Of a DNA stretch of 64,000 nt, positions 35,522 to 43,753 are shown one piece after another. The notes beneath the pieces were generated by a model. It searched no databases. It had not been told where the DNA came from and saw only the letters and a list, made by a program, of their open reading frames with translations. The DNA is taken from positions 6,615,501-6,679,500 of the forward strand of contig NZ_JACHNB010000001.1 of the NCBI RefSeq assembly GCF_014205225.1, read 5' to 3'. The position numbers and the translations under genes were made by a program. Source of the stretch: Actinoplanes octamycinicus. GTDB taxonomy: Bacteria > Actinomycetota > Actinomycetes > Mycobacteriales > Micromonosporaceae. The stretch's first letter is position 1, and each line of letters begins with the position of its first letter.

Positions 35522-36580
35522 GTGCACCTTGCCTACCTGCGGGACTACCACGAGGCGCTGGTCATCGAGCTGGCCCGGACCCGGCCGGCGATCGAGCGCG
35601 GCACGGTCGCCGAGGCCACCGGCCTGACCCCGCAGGCGGTCTCCAAGGTGCTGGCCCGGCTGGTCCAGGAGGGCGTGATCGCGCCGGCCGGGGTGCGCCG
35701 GCCGGCGCTCGGCAAACCGGCCGCGGTCTACCGGCTGGTCCCGGAGAGCCGCTGGGCGGTCGGCGCGCACGTCACCCGGCGGGCGCTGCGGCTGGTCCTG
35801 GTCGACCTGGCCGGCCAGGTGCACGCCTCGGCCGCGACCCCGCTGCCGGCCGACTTCAGCCCGGCGCAGCTGCTCGCCGAGCTGACCGCCGGGGTGGCGG
35901 CGCTCTCCGCCGGGCGCACCCTGACCGGCGTCGGGATCGGGATGATCGGTCCGCTCGACCAGGCGCGCGGTACGGTCCGCGACGCGCACCGGCTGCGGCA
36001 CTGGCACGACGTGCCGCTCGCCGCGCTGGCCGGGGAGGCGCTCGGGCTGCCGGTGGTGCTGGACAAGGACGTCACGGCCGGGGTGACCGCGGAGGCGTGG
36101 CGGCGCGGGGCGTCGTTCCGGGACGCGGCGCTGATCATGGTGGAGAGCGGGCTGGGCGCCGGGTTGTGGCTCGGCGGGGCGGTGCACCGGGGGACGCACA
36201 CGAACGCCGGGGAGTTCGGGCACACCGTGGTGCAGCTCGACGGGCCGGCCTGCGTGTGCGGGCGGCGTGGCTGCCTGGAGGCGGTGCACGACGCGGCAGC
36301 CGATCCGGCGGCGGCCGCGGCGGTGCTCGGCACCGGCGTGGTCAACCTGCTGCAGACCCTGGACCTCGGGCACGTGGTGCTGGCCGGGGCGGACCTGCTG
36401 CGGCACGGGGAGATCTACCGGGCGGCGGTCGCCGAGGCGGTGCGCACCCAGGTGCCGCGCGCCGACTGGCTGACCGTCGAGGTGAGCCTGACCGGGCTGG
36501 GCACCGACGCGATCGCGGCGGGCGCCGCGATGCAGGTGCTGAACGCCCGGTACGGCCTGCCCGCCCCGTCCGTAGGGTGA
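35522..36580 (+). CDS. ROK-family transcriptional regulator
   Basis: 352 residues: an N-terminal winged helix-turn-helix (TVAEATGLTPQAVSKVLARL) and a C-terminal sugar-kinase-like ROK domain. The zinc motif CVCGRRGCLE and the upstream GEFGHTVVQ are intact, but glycines of the phosphate-binding region (VGIGMIGPLD) suggest ligand binding rather than kinase activity. Divergent from the MFS gene, so it likely represses that gene in response to a sugar-like ligand. GTG 35522 is leaderless by position of TAGTGT. Confidence 0.85.
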   Translation: MHLAYLRDYHEALVIELARTRPAIERGTVAEATGLTPQAVSKVLARLVQEGVIAPAGVRRPALGKPAAVYRLVPESRWAVGAHVTRRALRLVLVDLAGQVHASAATPLPADFSPAQLLAELTAGVAALSAGRTLTGVGIGMIGPLDQARGTVRDAHRLRHWHDVPLAALAGEALGLPVVLDKDVTAGVTAEAWRRGASFRDAALIMVESGLGAGLWLGGAVHRGTHTNAGEFGHTVVQLDGPACVCGRRGCLEAVHDAAADPAAAAAVLGTGVVNLLQTLDLGHVVLAGADLLRHGEIYRAAVAEAVRTQVPRADWLTVEVSLTGLGTDAIAAGAAMQVLNARYGLPAPSVG

Positions 36581-36584
36581 CCAC

Positions 36585-37217
36585 ATGCGACTGGTCAAAT
36601 TCACCCATGCCTGTGTCCGGATCGAGGACGGGGATCGGCGAGTGCTGATCGACCCGGGCGTCTGGACCGAGCCGGAGGCCTTCGACGGGGTCACCGACAT
36701 CCTGGTCACCCACGAGCACGACGACCACGTCGACCTGGGACGGATCGCCGAGGTGGCGGCCGCCTGGCAGGTGCGGATCTTCGCTCCGGAGCCGGTCCGC
36801 GGGCTCGCCGAGGAGGCGGGGCTGGCCGAGGTGGTGACGGTGGTCGGGGCCGGGCAGGAGTTCCGGGCCGGCGGCTTCGCGGTGACCGCGGTCGGCGGGC
36901 GGCACGCGGAGATCTACGACGGGCTGCCCGGCTGCGCCAACCTCGGGTACGTGGTCGACGGCGTCTACCACCCCGGCGACTCGTACTTCGTGCCCGAGAA
37001 GAGAGTGTCGACGCTGCTCGTGCCGGCCGCGGCGCCCTGGGGCCGGCACCGCGAGGCGATCGAGATGACCCGGGCGATCGGGCCGGACCGGGCGTTCCCG
37101 ATCCACGACCGGGCGCTGTCGGAGGATGTCGGGTTCGGCAACTTCGACGCGTGGATGGAGTTCAAGGGCGGCACCGAGTACGCCCGGATCCCGCTGGGCG
37201 AGGCGGTCACCCTCTGA
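36585..37217 (+). CDS. MBL-fold metal-dependent hydrolase (UlaG-like)
   Basis: A 210-residue metallo-beta-lactamase-fold enzyme: HACVRIEDGDRRVLIDPG, the metal motif THEHDDHVD, then GGRHAEIYDG, VYHPGDSYF and FPIHDRAL. The layout resembles UlaG-like lactonases and small MBL hydrolases of unknown substrate. ATG 36585 is preceded at six bases by TAGGGT, which overlaps the stop region of the ROK gene, so it may be transcribed independently of it. Confidence 0.82.
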   Translation: MRLVKFTHACVRIEDGDRRVLIDPGVWTEPEAFDGVTDILVTHEHDDHVDLGRIAEVAAAWQVRIFAPEPVRGLAEEAGLAEVVTVVGAGQEFRAGGFAVTAVGGRHAEIYDGLPGCANLGYVVDGVYHPGDSYFVPEKRVSTLLVPAAAPWGRHREAIEMTRAIGPDRAFPIHDRALSEDVGFGNFDAWMEFKGGTEYARIPLGEAVTL

Positions 37218-37222
37218 GCCGG

Positions 37223-37249
37223 CTCCCCGGCTCGGCCCGGCTCGGGGAG
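37223..37249 (+). terminator. Hairpin after the MBL gene
   Basis: CTCCCCG (37223-37229) and CGGGGAG (37243-37249) pair six bases after the stop codon. No T tract follows. Confidence 0.5.
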
Positions 37250-37284
37250 AGTGAGAATACGAGCCTCTGGAATGTCTCGGTTCT

Positions 37285-37308
37285 GCTGGTTACCTTCCGG
37301 TAACCAGC
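37285..37308. promoter_or_regulatory. Perfect 10-bp inverted repeat upstream of the secreted lipase gene
   Basis: GCTGGTTACC-TTCC-GGTAACCAGC, 57 bases before the lipase start. Symmetry, spacing and position suit an operator; a leader hairpin is also possible. Confidence 0.55.
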
Positions 37309-37365
37309 GGGACCCTCATCGATGGCGGTGAGTGGAAACACGCGCTGAATTGGTGGAGGACGGAC

Positions 37366-38685
37366 ATGTCCGTACGGAAAAGGATTGCTGCCGCGCTGTT
37401 TGCCGCAACCATTGCCGGGGCTGTTCTCGGGGTGCCGGCGCACGCCGCGGAATCGCGCGGCGTGACCATTCCCGCCTTCTACACGCCGCCGGCGGACCTG
37501 CCCGCGGAAAACGGCGCGCTGATTCGCACCGAGCCGCTGCCGCTGGCCTTGTCGCTGCCCGGCGTCGATTCGCCGCTGCCCGGCCGGGCCACCCGGATCA
37601 TGTACCGGTCCACCGACTCGACCGGGCAGCCGGTCGCGGTGACCGGCGCCTACCTGGAGCCGGCCGCGCCGTGGCTGGGGCTCGGGCCGCGGCCGCTGGT
37701 GGTGCTGGCGCCCGGCACGATGGGGCAGGGCGACCAGTGTTCCACCTCGCTGGCCCTGCAGCGTGGCCTGGTCGTCGGCGCGGACGACGGGCAGACCACG
37801 ATCTCGATCGGCTACGAGGTGCTGGCCGCCTACCGGCTGCTGGCCAAGGGGATCGCGGTCGTGCAGACCGACTATCCGGGGCTGGGCACGACGGATCGGC
37901 TGCACACCTACGTCAACCGGGTGGACGAGGGGCACGCGGTGCTGGACGCGGCCCGGGCCGCCCGGGCGCTGCCGGGCACGTCGATCACCGATCGGTCGGC
38001 GGTCGGACTCTACGGTTACAGCCAGGGCGGGGGAGCGGTCGCCTCGGCCGCCGAATTGCAATCCGGATATGCGCCCGACGTGCGGTTGAAAGCCACCTAT
38101 GCGGGCGCGCCGCCGGCGAATCTGACCGAGGTCACCGCCGCTATCGACGGCACCGAATTGGCCGGCGCGCTGGGCTGGTCGGTGAGCGGTTTCCTGCAAT
38201 CGGAACCGGCACTGCAGGCGATCGCCGACAAATACCTTAACGATTCCGGCCGGGCCGCCCTGCGCGATCTCTCCACCATGTGCGTCGGCGACGCGATCTT
38301 CGGGTACGCCGGTAGGCGCAGCACCTCGTGGACCACCACCGGGCAGCCCCTGTCCGACATCATCCGCACCGAACCGGCCCTGCGCGCCTTCATCGACGAG
38401 CAGCGGATCGGCGCCCGCAAACCGACCGGCGTCGTCCGGGTCGCCACCGGGGTGCACGACAACCTGGTGCCGCACGGGCAGGCCCGGACGATGGCCGCCG
38501 ACTGGTGCAAGCTCGGCGGCGCCGTGGTCTACGACCCGGTCAGCCTGCCCGCCACCGGGAGCCCGCTGATCAACCACTTCGGACCCCTGCTGGCCGACCA
38601 GGGCCCGGCCGTGGACTGGCTCGCCCACCGGCTGGCCGGCCTGCCCGCCCTCTCCACCTGCGCGCTCCTGCCCCTGCAGCCCTGA
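37366..38685 (+). CDS. Secreted lipase (LIP/secretory lipase family)
   Basis: 439 residues. Signal peptide of about 28 residues (MSVRKRIAAALFAATIAGAV...AHAAES). The mature enzyme fits the secretory lipase family: LVVLAPGTMGQGDQCSTS for the oxyanion region, nucleophile in GYSQGGGAV, a lid-containing region with the pair Cys/Cys in LSTMCVGDAI and AADWCKLGG, Asp in VATGVHDNLVP and the last His in LINHFGPL. It hydrolyses triacylglycerol-like esters outside the cell. ATG 37366 has GGAGGA at suitable spacing, and a palindrome lies upstream. Confidence 0.87.
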   Translation: MSVRKRIAAALFAATIAGAVLGVPAHAAESRGVTIPAFYTPPADLPAENGALIRTEPLPLALSLPGVDSPLPGRATRIMYRSTDSTGQPVAVTGAYLEPAAPWLGLGPRPLVVLAPGTMGQGDQCSTSLALQRGLVVGADDGQTTISIGYEVLAAYRLLAKGIAVVQTDYPGLGTTDRLHTYVNRVDEGHAVLDAARAARALPGTSITDRSAVGLYGYSQGGGAVASAAELQSGYAPDVRLKATYAGAPPANLTEVTAAIDGTELAGALGWSVSGFLQSEPALQAIADKYLNDSGRAALRDLSTMCVGDAIFGYAGRRSTSWTTTGQPLSDIIRTEPALRAFIDEQRIGARKPTGVVRVATGVHDNLVPHGQARTMAADWCKLGGAVVYDPVSLPATGSPLINHFGPLLADQGPAVDWLAHRLAGLPALSTCALLPLQP

Positions 38686-38698
38686 CCGGAGACGCCAC

Positions 38699-38722
38699 GC
38701 CCGGCGGCGGCCGCCGCCGGGC
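38699..38722 (+). terminator. Perfect 24-base palindrome after the lipase gene
   Basis: GCCCGGCGGCGG joined directly to its reverse complement CCGCCGCCGGGC, 13 bases past the stop. Very stable; it ends the lipase transcript or blocks readthrough. Confidence 0.6.
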
Positions 38723-38770
38723 GCGTCATCGTGCCGGGCACGGTTCCCGGCGAGTCGTAGGCTGGAGCGC

Positions 38771-39397
38771 ATGGCGACCTTCGTGCTGATCCATGGCGCC
38801 GGCGACGTCGGGTGGTATTGGCACCTGGTCGAGGCGGAGCTGCGGGCCCGTGGCCACGACACCGTCGCGCCCGACCTGCCCTGCGACGACGACACGGCCG
38901 GCCTGGCGGAGTATGCGGACGCGGTGGTCGCCGCGGTCGGCGACCGGACCGATCTGATCGTGGTCGGCCAGTCGCTCGGCGCTTTTGTTGCTCCGCTGGT
39001 CGCCGACCGGCTCCCGGTCGAGCGGCTGGTGCTGGTGGCGCCGCTGATCCCGCGCCCCGGCGAGCCGCCCGAGGCCTACTGGACCGGCACCGACTACCAG
39101 CCGGCCGGCAGCTACGACGACCTGTTCTACCAGGACGTCCCGCCGGAGCTGACGGCCGAGGCCGAGCGGCGCTCCCGCGACCAGTCCACCGCCCGGATGG
39201 GTGAGCCGTTCCCGCTGCGCGCCTGGCCGGACGTGCCGACCAGGGTGCTGCTCTGCCGCGACGACCGGCTGCTGCCGCCGGAATTCGTGCGCCGGGTGGC
39301 CCGGGAGCGGCTGGGCGTCACCCCGGACGAGATCGACGGCGGGCACACCCCGGCGCTGAGCCGCCCGGGCGAGCTGGCCGCCTATCTGCTCTCATAG
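38771..39397 (+). CDS. Alpha/beta hydrolase (esterase, salicylate-esterase-like)
   Basis: A 208-residue cytoplasmic hydrolase: oxyanion motif FVLIHGAGDVGWYW, nucleophile in VGQSLGAF, Asp in LLCRDDRLLPPEF and His in DGGHTPALSRP, all as in the plant-type MES/hydroxynitrile-lyase-like subgroup. The substrate is unknown. TAGGCT seven bases upstream of ATG 38771 indicates a leaderless mRNA. Confidence 0.82.
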   Translation: MATFVLIHGAGDVGWYWHLVEAELRARGHDTVAPDLPCDDDTAGLAEYADAVVAAVGDRTDLIVVGQSLGAFVAPLVADRLPVERLVLVAPLIPRPGEPPEAYWTGTDYQPAGSYDDLFYQDVPPELTAEAERRSRDQSTARMGEPFPLRAWPDVPTRVLLCRDDRLLPPEFVRRVARERLGVTPDEIDGGHTPALSRPGELAAYLLS

Positions 39398-39472
39398 GAC
39401 GGGAAGCCGACCTGTGGCGGGTATCCGCGACAACCGCGACACCCCGACCGCCGCTGGTTCCGGTCAGAGCGA

Positions 39473-39486
39473 TTTCCGGTACGGCC
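39473..39486 (+). repeat. Dispersed intergenic motif TTTYCGGTACGSC, copy 4
   Basis: TTTCCGGTACGGCC, about 75 bases after the stop of the hydrolase, in a 262-base gap where nothing else is seen. Confidence 0.5.
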
Positions 39487-39659
39487 ACCGCACCCACCAA
39501 TGTGCCGGAACGCGCAGGTCACGGCCGCTCGGCGGCAGCTCGGACGATCGGATGACGGCGATAGGGTGAATCCGGCCGGTAAGACGGTCCGGCGCTGACC
39601 CAATTCACGATTACCGAGCCCTCACCGGTCCGTCAGGCTGTGATCGCGGCCCTGAGGAG

Positions 39660-40475
39660 GTGATCGTCCTGCTTACCGTCCAGCCCGGAGACCACATCAG
39701 CGCGACCTTCAGGTGCCCGGCCGAGTTCGCCCGGCGCACGGCCGACTTCGCGGGGCAGGCGCTCACCGCGTACGCGAAGGTCCTGGTCTTCCCGCGCCCG
39801 GCGGACCGTGACGAGCTCGGCGCCGTCCAGCGCTATCTCGCCGGGCGCAGCCCGGCCCTGCGCGCCGCGACCGGGAGCGGCCGGCTGCAGGTCCTGGACA
39901 GCCGGCAGGTGCAGCTGGCGCCGGGCAAGCTCGATCCCGGTCATCTGCACGCCGCCTACGCCGCGGCGACCGAGGAGGCGGTCGCGTCCGGCTACTCCGG
40001 ACTGTGGATGAGCGTCGACATGAGCTGGGCGGCCGACGCCGAGCCGGCGGCCCTGGTGGAGTGCGAGGCGGCGGCGTTCCCGCTGTTCACCAGCCGCGAG
40101 CTGACCGTCCTCTGCCACTACGACCTCGGCGTCTTCGGGCCGGACCGGGTGACCGCGGCCTGCCGCGCCCACCCGGCCGGGCTGGACAGCCGCTGGCCGC
40201 TGCGCCACCAGCGCCTGCCGGACAACCGGACGCTGCGGCTGACCGGCGAGACCGACCTGGCCAACGCGACCGCCTTCGCCGCCCTGATCCGCGGCCTGCG
40301 TCCCGGCGACATCCTGGACGTGTCCGGGATGACCTTCCTCGACGTCCGTGCGCTGACCTCGGTCGCGCGCGCCGTCGCCGACCTCGGTGACCTGACCGTG
40401 CACGCCACCCGGAGTCAGCGCGATCTGCTCGACCTGGTGCGCGCCGCCGGCGCCGTCCGGCCGCCGCGCCGCTAG
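39660..40475 (+). CDS. MEDS-domain / STAS-domain protein (anti-sigma factor antagonist-like)
   Basis: 271 residues in two parts. Residues 8-165 fit the MEDS sensor domain ([11 protein letters not shown], then [13 protein letters not shown] and [11 protein letters not shown], ending in [10 protein letters not shown]). Residues 185-265 are a STAS domain: [39 protein letters not shown], where the Ser in DVSGM is the usual phosphorylation site of SpoIIAA-type antagonists. Such proteins act in partner-switching control of alternative sigma factors. GAGGAGG ends directly at GTG 39660, so translation may in fact begin a few codons later. Confidence 0.8.
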   Translation: MIVLLTVQPGDHISATFRCPAEFARRTADFAGQALTAYAKVLVFPRPADRDELGAVQRYLAGRSPALRAATGSGRLQVLDSRQVQLAPGKLDPGHLHAAYAAATEEAVASGYSGLWMSVDMSWAADAEPAALVECEAAAFPLFTSRELTVLCHYDLGVFGPDRVTAACRAHPAGLDSRWPLRHQRLPDNRTLRLTGETDLANATAFAALIRGLRPGDILDVSGMTFLDVRALTSVARAVADLGDLTVHATRSQRDLLDLVRAAGAVRPPRR

Positions 40476-40506
40476 CCGGACGGATCCGCCGGGTAGGTTC
40501 GGCGGC

Positions 40507-40845
40507 ATGATCGTCGCCCGTTCGCTGCTGCTGTTCCTGCTGGCGGCGCTCGCCGAGATCGGCGGCGCCTGGCTGATCTGGCAGGGCTGGCGGGAGCAGC
40601 GCGGCCTGTGGTGGATCGCCGCCGGGGTGATCGCGCTGGGCGCCTACGGGTTCGTCGCGACCCTGCAGCCGGACGCGAACTTCGGCCGGATCCTGGCCGC
40701 CTACGGTGGCGTCTTCGTGGCCGGCTCGCTCGCCTGGGGCGTGGTCGTCGACCGGTTCCGGCCGGACCGCTGGGACCTGATCGGCGCGGCCGTCTGCCTG
40801 ATCGGCGTCGCCGTGATCATGTACGCCCCGCGTACCGGCCGGTGA
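40507..40845 (+). CDS. YnfA-family (UPF0060) small membrane protein
   Basis: 112 residues, four membrane helices, with the family pattern [39 protein letters not shown] and [17 protein letters not shown]. Related to small multidrug-resistance-type exporters; the substrate is uncertain. TAGGTT seven bases before ATG 40507 marks a leaderless start. It lies 40 bases upstream of the ArsR-ArsC gene. Confidence 0.85.
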   Translation: MIVARSLLLFLLAALAEIGGAWLIWQGWREQRGLWWIAAGVIALGAYGFVATLQPDANFGRILAAYGGVFVAGSLAWGVVVDRFRPDRWDLIGAAVCLIGVAVIMYAPRTGR

Positions 40846-40852
40846 ACCGCTA

Positions 40853-40879
40853 TTGCATCAAATCGGTTTGATGTAATCT
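40853..40879 (+). promoter_or_regulatory. Promoter and ArsR-type operator of the arsR-arsC fusion gene
   Basis: TTGCAT (40853-40858) and TAATCT (40874-40879) could be the -35 and -10. Between and over them lies the perfect inverted repeat CATCAAA-TCGG-TTTGATG (40856-40873), close to known ArsR sites. The -10 ends six bases before GTG 40886, so the gene is leaderless and repression would be direct. Confidence 0.7.
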
Positions 40880-40885
40880 GCGGGG

Positions 40886-41602
40886 GTGAGTGCGCCACCG
40901 GCCTTCCTGACCGCCGCCGGGCATCCGGTGCGCTGGCGGCTGCTCAGCGAGCTGGCCCGCACCGACCTGGCCGTGCGGGAGCTGACCGCGCTGCTCGGCC
41001 AGCCGCAGAACCTGATCTCCTACCACCTCGGCAAGCTGCGCCGCAGCGAGCTGGTCACCGCCCGGCGCAGCAGCGCCGACGGCCGCGACACGTATTACTC
41101 GCTCGACCTCACCCGGTGCGCCGCCCTGCTCACCGGGGCCGGCGCGGCGCTGCACCCGGCCCTGCGCCTGCGCCCACCCACCGGCACCTGCCCGGCCGGA
41201 GCGCGGGTGCTCTTCCTGTGCACCGGCAACAGCGCCCGGTCGCCGATGGCCGAGGCGCTGCTGCGGGCGCGGACCGCCGGCCGGGTCGAGGCGCACAGCG
41301 CCGGCAGCCACCCCAAGCCGCTCCATCCGCACGCGGTGACCGTCCTGGCCCGCCGCGGCATCGACCTGGCCGGGGCCCGGCCCAGGCACCTCGACGAGTT
41401 CGCCGGGCAACGGTTCGACCACGTGGTCACGCTGTGCGACCGGGTCAAGGAGGTCTGCCCGGAGTTCCCCGGCCACCGCCGCCCGACCCACTGGAGCCTG
41501 CCGGAGCCGGCCGACCTGGCCACCTTCGACGAGGTCGCCGACCGGCTCGACGAGCGGATCGGGCACCTGTCCCAGCTCATCGGATCCGTCAAGGAGGCGT
41601 GA
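40886..41602 (+). CDS. ArsR-ArsC fusion: metalloregulator plus arsenate reductase (LMW phosphatase fold)
   Basis: 238 residues. Residues 1-95 are an ArsR-type winged helix (LTAAGHPVRWRLLSELAR, QPQNLISYHLGKLRRSELV). Residues 106-235 are a low-molecular-weight phosphatase/ArsC domain: P-loop Cys112 to Arg118 (CTGNSARS), AEALLRA, and HVVTLCDRVKEVCPEFPG with a cysteine where redox cysteines of thioredoxin-linked ArsC occur. No classic ELCVCDLC metal motif is present in the HTH part, so arsenite would bind elsewhere, perhaps Cys78 and Cys102. It likely represses its own operon and reduces arsenate. RBS-linked to the VOC gene, whose ATG overlaps its stop. Confidence 0.87.
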   Translation: MSAPPAFLTAAGHPVRWRLLSELARTDLAVRELTALLGQPQNLISYHLGKLRRSELVTARRSSADGRDTYYSLDLTRCAALLTGAGAALHPALRLRPPTGTCPAGARVLFLCTGNSARSPMAEALLRARTAGRVEAHSAGSHPKPLHPHAVTVLARRGIDLAGARPRHLDEFAGQRFDHVVTLCDRVKEVCPEFPGHRRPTHWSLPEPADLATFDEVADRLDERIGHLSQLIGSVKEA

Positions 41603-41985
41603 TGACCGACAGCACCGTGCACGTCCGCTACCTGGTCGACGACGTGCAGTCCGCGATCGACTTCTACACCACCCACCTGGGGTTCACCCCGGACCGGGTG
41701 TTCCTGCCCGCCTTCGCCGACGTCCGCCGGGGCAACCTGCGGCTGCTGCTGTCCGGCCCGGACAGTTCGGCCGGCCGCCCGATGCCCGACGGCCGCCGCC
41801 CGCAGCCCGGCGGGTGGAACCGGATCCACCTGCTGGTCGACGACATCGACGCCGAGGTGGCCCGGCTGCGGGCCGGCGGTGTCCCGTTCCGCAGCGACGT
41901 GGTCACCGGCCCGGGCGGCCGCCAGATCGTCCTGGACGACCCGGCCGGCAACCCGGTCGAGCTGTTCCAGCCGGCCGGCACCTGA
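41602..41985 (+). CDS. VOC-superfamily (glyoxalase-like) protein
   Basis: A 127-residue protein with two beta-alpha-beta-beta-beta units: VHVRYLVDDVQSAIDFYTTH and WNRIHLLVDDIDAEVARLRA. Metal-site residues His and Glu are partly visible (HVRY, IHLLV, VELFQP). It contains no cysteine, so it is not an ArsI-type C-As lyase, despite being coupled to an ArsR-ArsC gene. ATG 41602 shares a base with the upstream stop (TGATG), with AAGGAGG before it. Function in the operon unknown. Confidence 0.8.
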   Translation: MTDSTVHVRYLVDDVQSAIDFYTTHLGFTPDRVFLPAFADVRRGNLRLLLSGPDSSAGRPMPDGRRPQPGGWNRIHLLVDDIDAEVARLRAGGVPFRSDVVTGPGGRQIVLDDPAGNPVELFQPAGT

Positions 41986-42018
41986 CCGCCCTGCTCGTTC
42001 CGTCCCGAGGAGAACTGA

Positions 42019-43176
42019 GTGCCCGCCACCCAGGCACGCGCCGACCTCGCCACCGTCCTGCTCCAGTGGGGCCGGATCGGTTGTGTCGGGTTCGGCGGTC
42101 CGCCCGCGCACATCGCGCTGCTCCGCAAGCTCTGCGTCGACGAGCGCGAGTGGCTGGACGCGCGGGAGTTCGAGGACGCCATCGCCGCCTGCAACCTGCT
42201 GCCCGGCCCGGCCTCCACCCAGCTGGCGATCTTCTGCGCCTGGCGGGTCCGCGGCCGGGCCGGCGCCCTGGTCGGCGGGGCCGCGTTCATCCTGCCCGGC
42301 CTGATCGCCATCCTGGCCCTGGCCGCGCTCTTCCTCGGCGACCCGCCGGCCTGGGTCAGGGCGGCCGGCGCCGGGGCGGGCGCGGCGGTCGCCGCGGTGG
42401 CCCTGCAGGCCGGCACCAGCCTGATCCCGGCCGGCTGGCAGCGGGCGCCGCAGCAGAGCAGCCGCGCCCGCTGGGTCGGCTACCTGCTGCTCGGCGCGGC
42501 CGGCGCGGCGACTCTCGGCCCGTGGCTGGTCCTGCTGCTGATCGGCTGCGGCCTGGTCGAACTGGTCGCCCAGCGGCTGCCCGCCCCCGGCCGCCCGAGG
42601 GTGTCGCTGCCCGGGCTGGCCGCGGCCGGTCTCGGCGGCGGTGTCCTGGCCCCGCTGGTGTGGACGGCCCTCAAGGTCGGCGCGCTCTCCTACGGCGGCG
42701 GCTTCGTGATCATCCCGTTGATGCAGGCCGACGCGGTGGACCGGCACCACTGGATGTCCGCCGCCGAGTTCCTGAACGCGGTGGCGCTCGGCCAGATCAC
42801 CCCGGGCCCGGTGGTCCACACGGTCGCCGTGGTCGGTTACGCCGCGGCCGGTGTCGCCGGTGGCCTGCTCGCGGCGCTCGTCGCGTTCAGCCCGTCATTC
42901 GCGTTCATCCTGCTCGGCGCGGACCGCTTCGACCGCCTCCGCGCCAACCGCCACGTCCGCGCCTTCCTCGACGGCACCGCCCCGGCCGCGATCGGCGCCA
43001 TCCTGGGCTCCGCCGTCCCGCTGACCCTGGCGCTCGCCGAGCCGTGGCAGTTCGCCGTCCTGGCCGGCGCGATCCTGCTCACCTTGGCCGCCCGCCGCGG
43101 GCCGGTCCTGACCCTGTCGTCGGCGGCCGCCGCGGGCGTCCTCATCGTCCTGGCCGGCGGCGCCCTCCCGCACTGA
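42019..43176 (+). CDS. chrA: Chromate transporter ChrA
   Basis: A 385-residue membrane protein made of two homologous halves, as in long-chain CHR proteins: the first begins WGRIGCVGFGGPPAHIALL, with NLLPGPASTQLAIF; the second WTALKVGALSYGGGFVIIPL, with VALGQITPGPVVHTVA. It exports chromate or related oxyanions. It is 33 bases after the VOC gene, with its own GAGGAGAA, and probably belongs to the ArsR-controlled operon. Confidence 0.88.
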   Translation: MPATQARADLATVLLQWGRIGCVGFGGPPAHIALLRKLCVDEREWLDAREFEDAIAACNLLPGPASTQLAIFCAWRVRGRAGALVGGAAFILPGLIAILALAALFLGDPPAWVRAAGAGAGAAVAAVALQAGTSLIPAGWQRAPQQSSRARWVGYLLLGAAGAATLGPWLVLLLIGCGLVELVAQRLPAPGRPRVSLPGLAAAGLGGGVLAPLVWTALKVGALSYGGGFVIIPLMQADAVDRHHWMSAAEFLNAVALGQITPGPVVHTVAVVGYAAAGVAGGLLAALVAFSPSFAFILLGADRFDRLRANRHVRAFLDGTAPAAIGAILGSAVPLTLALAEPWQFAVLAGAILLTLAARRGPVLTLSSAAAAGVLIVLAGGALPH

Positions 43177-43194
43177 GCCGTTCCGCTGCTCGTC

Positions 43195-43345
43195 GGTCCC
43201 GCCGCGCGTCCGTCCCGCCGGTCGCCATTCGCCGCTGGTCCGTCCCGCCGGTCGTCCGTCCCGCCGCTCACACCTCCGCCGCTCACCCGGTCCGCCGGTC
43301 GTCCGTCCCGCCGCTCACGCCTCCGCCGCTCACCCGGTCCGCCCG
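43195..43345 (+). repeat. Imperfect direct repeats of CGTCCCGCCG / CTCCGCCGCTCAC units
   Basis: Several copies of CCGGTCGTCCGTCCCGCCG and of CTCCGCCGCTCACCCGGTCC follow the chrA stop. No protein-like frame. Confidence 0.5.
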
Positions 43346-43396
43346 CCAGGCCAGCCCACCTCGCTGTCCGCCTTTCGGGAGCGGTTTACACCGCTC

Positions 43397-43408
43397 TTTC
43401 GGTACGCC
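43397..43408 (+). repeat. Dispersed intergenic motif TTTYCGGTACGSC, copy 5
   Basis: TTTCGGTACGCC, preceded by GAGCGGTTTACACCGCTC, itself a perfect 7-bp inverted repeat around a four-base centre. Confidence 0.5.
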
Positions 43409-43438
43409 CGGAGCCCGCCACCTGCGTCGCGTCGAGTC

Positions 43439-43526
43439 GTCGCACCTGCTGGCCGGAGGTGCCGCACCTGCCGGTCGGAGGTGCCGCACCTGCGGGTCGG
43501 AGATGCCGCACCTGCCGGCCCGAGGC
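43439..43526 (+). repeat. 22-bp tandem repeat, four units
   Basis: Unit close to GCCGCACCTGCCGGTCGGAG plus GT, four consecutive imperfect copies in a non-coding gap. Confidence 0.6.
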
Positions 43527-43604
43527 GCCGCCCCCGCACCTCGGTGGCTTCGGTAACCAGCGTGCCCTCCTGCAGACCGCCGCCCGCCGGCCGGAACGCT
43601 CTCG

Positions 43605-43670
43605 GCGAGCGGCGAGCGGTGAGCGGCGAGCGGCGAGCGGCGAGCGGCGAGCGGCGAGCGGCGAGTGACG
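43605..43670 (+). repeat. 7-bp tandem repeat GCGAGCG, about nine units
   Basis: Heptamer array with one GTGAGCG variant; a shorter second patch follows at about 43697-43723. It lies just before the end of the TetR gene, in the same 580-base gene-free gap. Confidence 0.65.
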
Positions 43671-43753
43671 AAGGGCCAGTGGGAGGGGCGAGTGGGAGCG
43701 GCGAGCGGCGAGCGGCAAGCGGCTGCGGGCGTGCTGCTCAGGGGCCGTCGGGC

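Noticed and set aside
41602..41985. ArsI-type C-As lyase in the arsenic operon
   Set aside because: The VOC protein has no cysteine, while ArsI needs a thiol pair.
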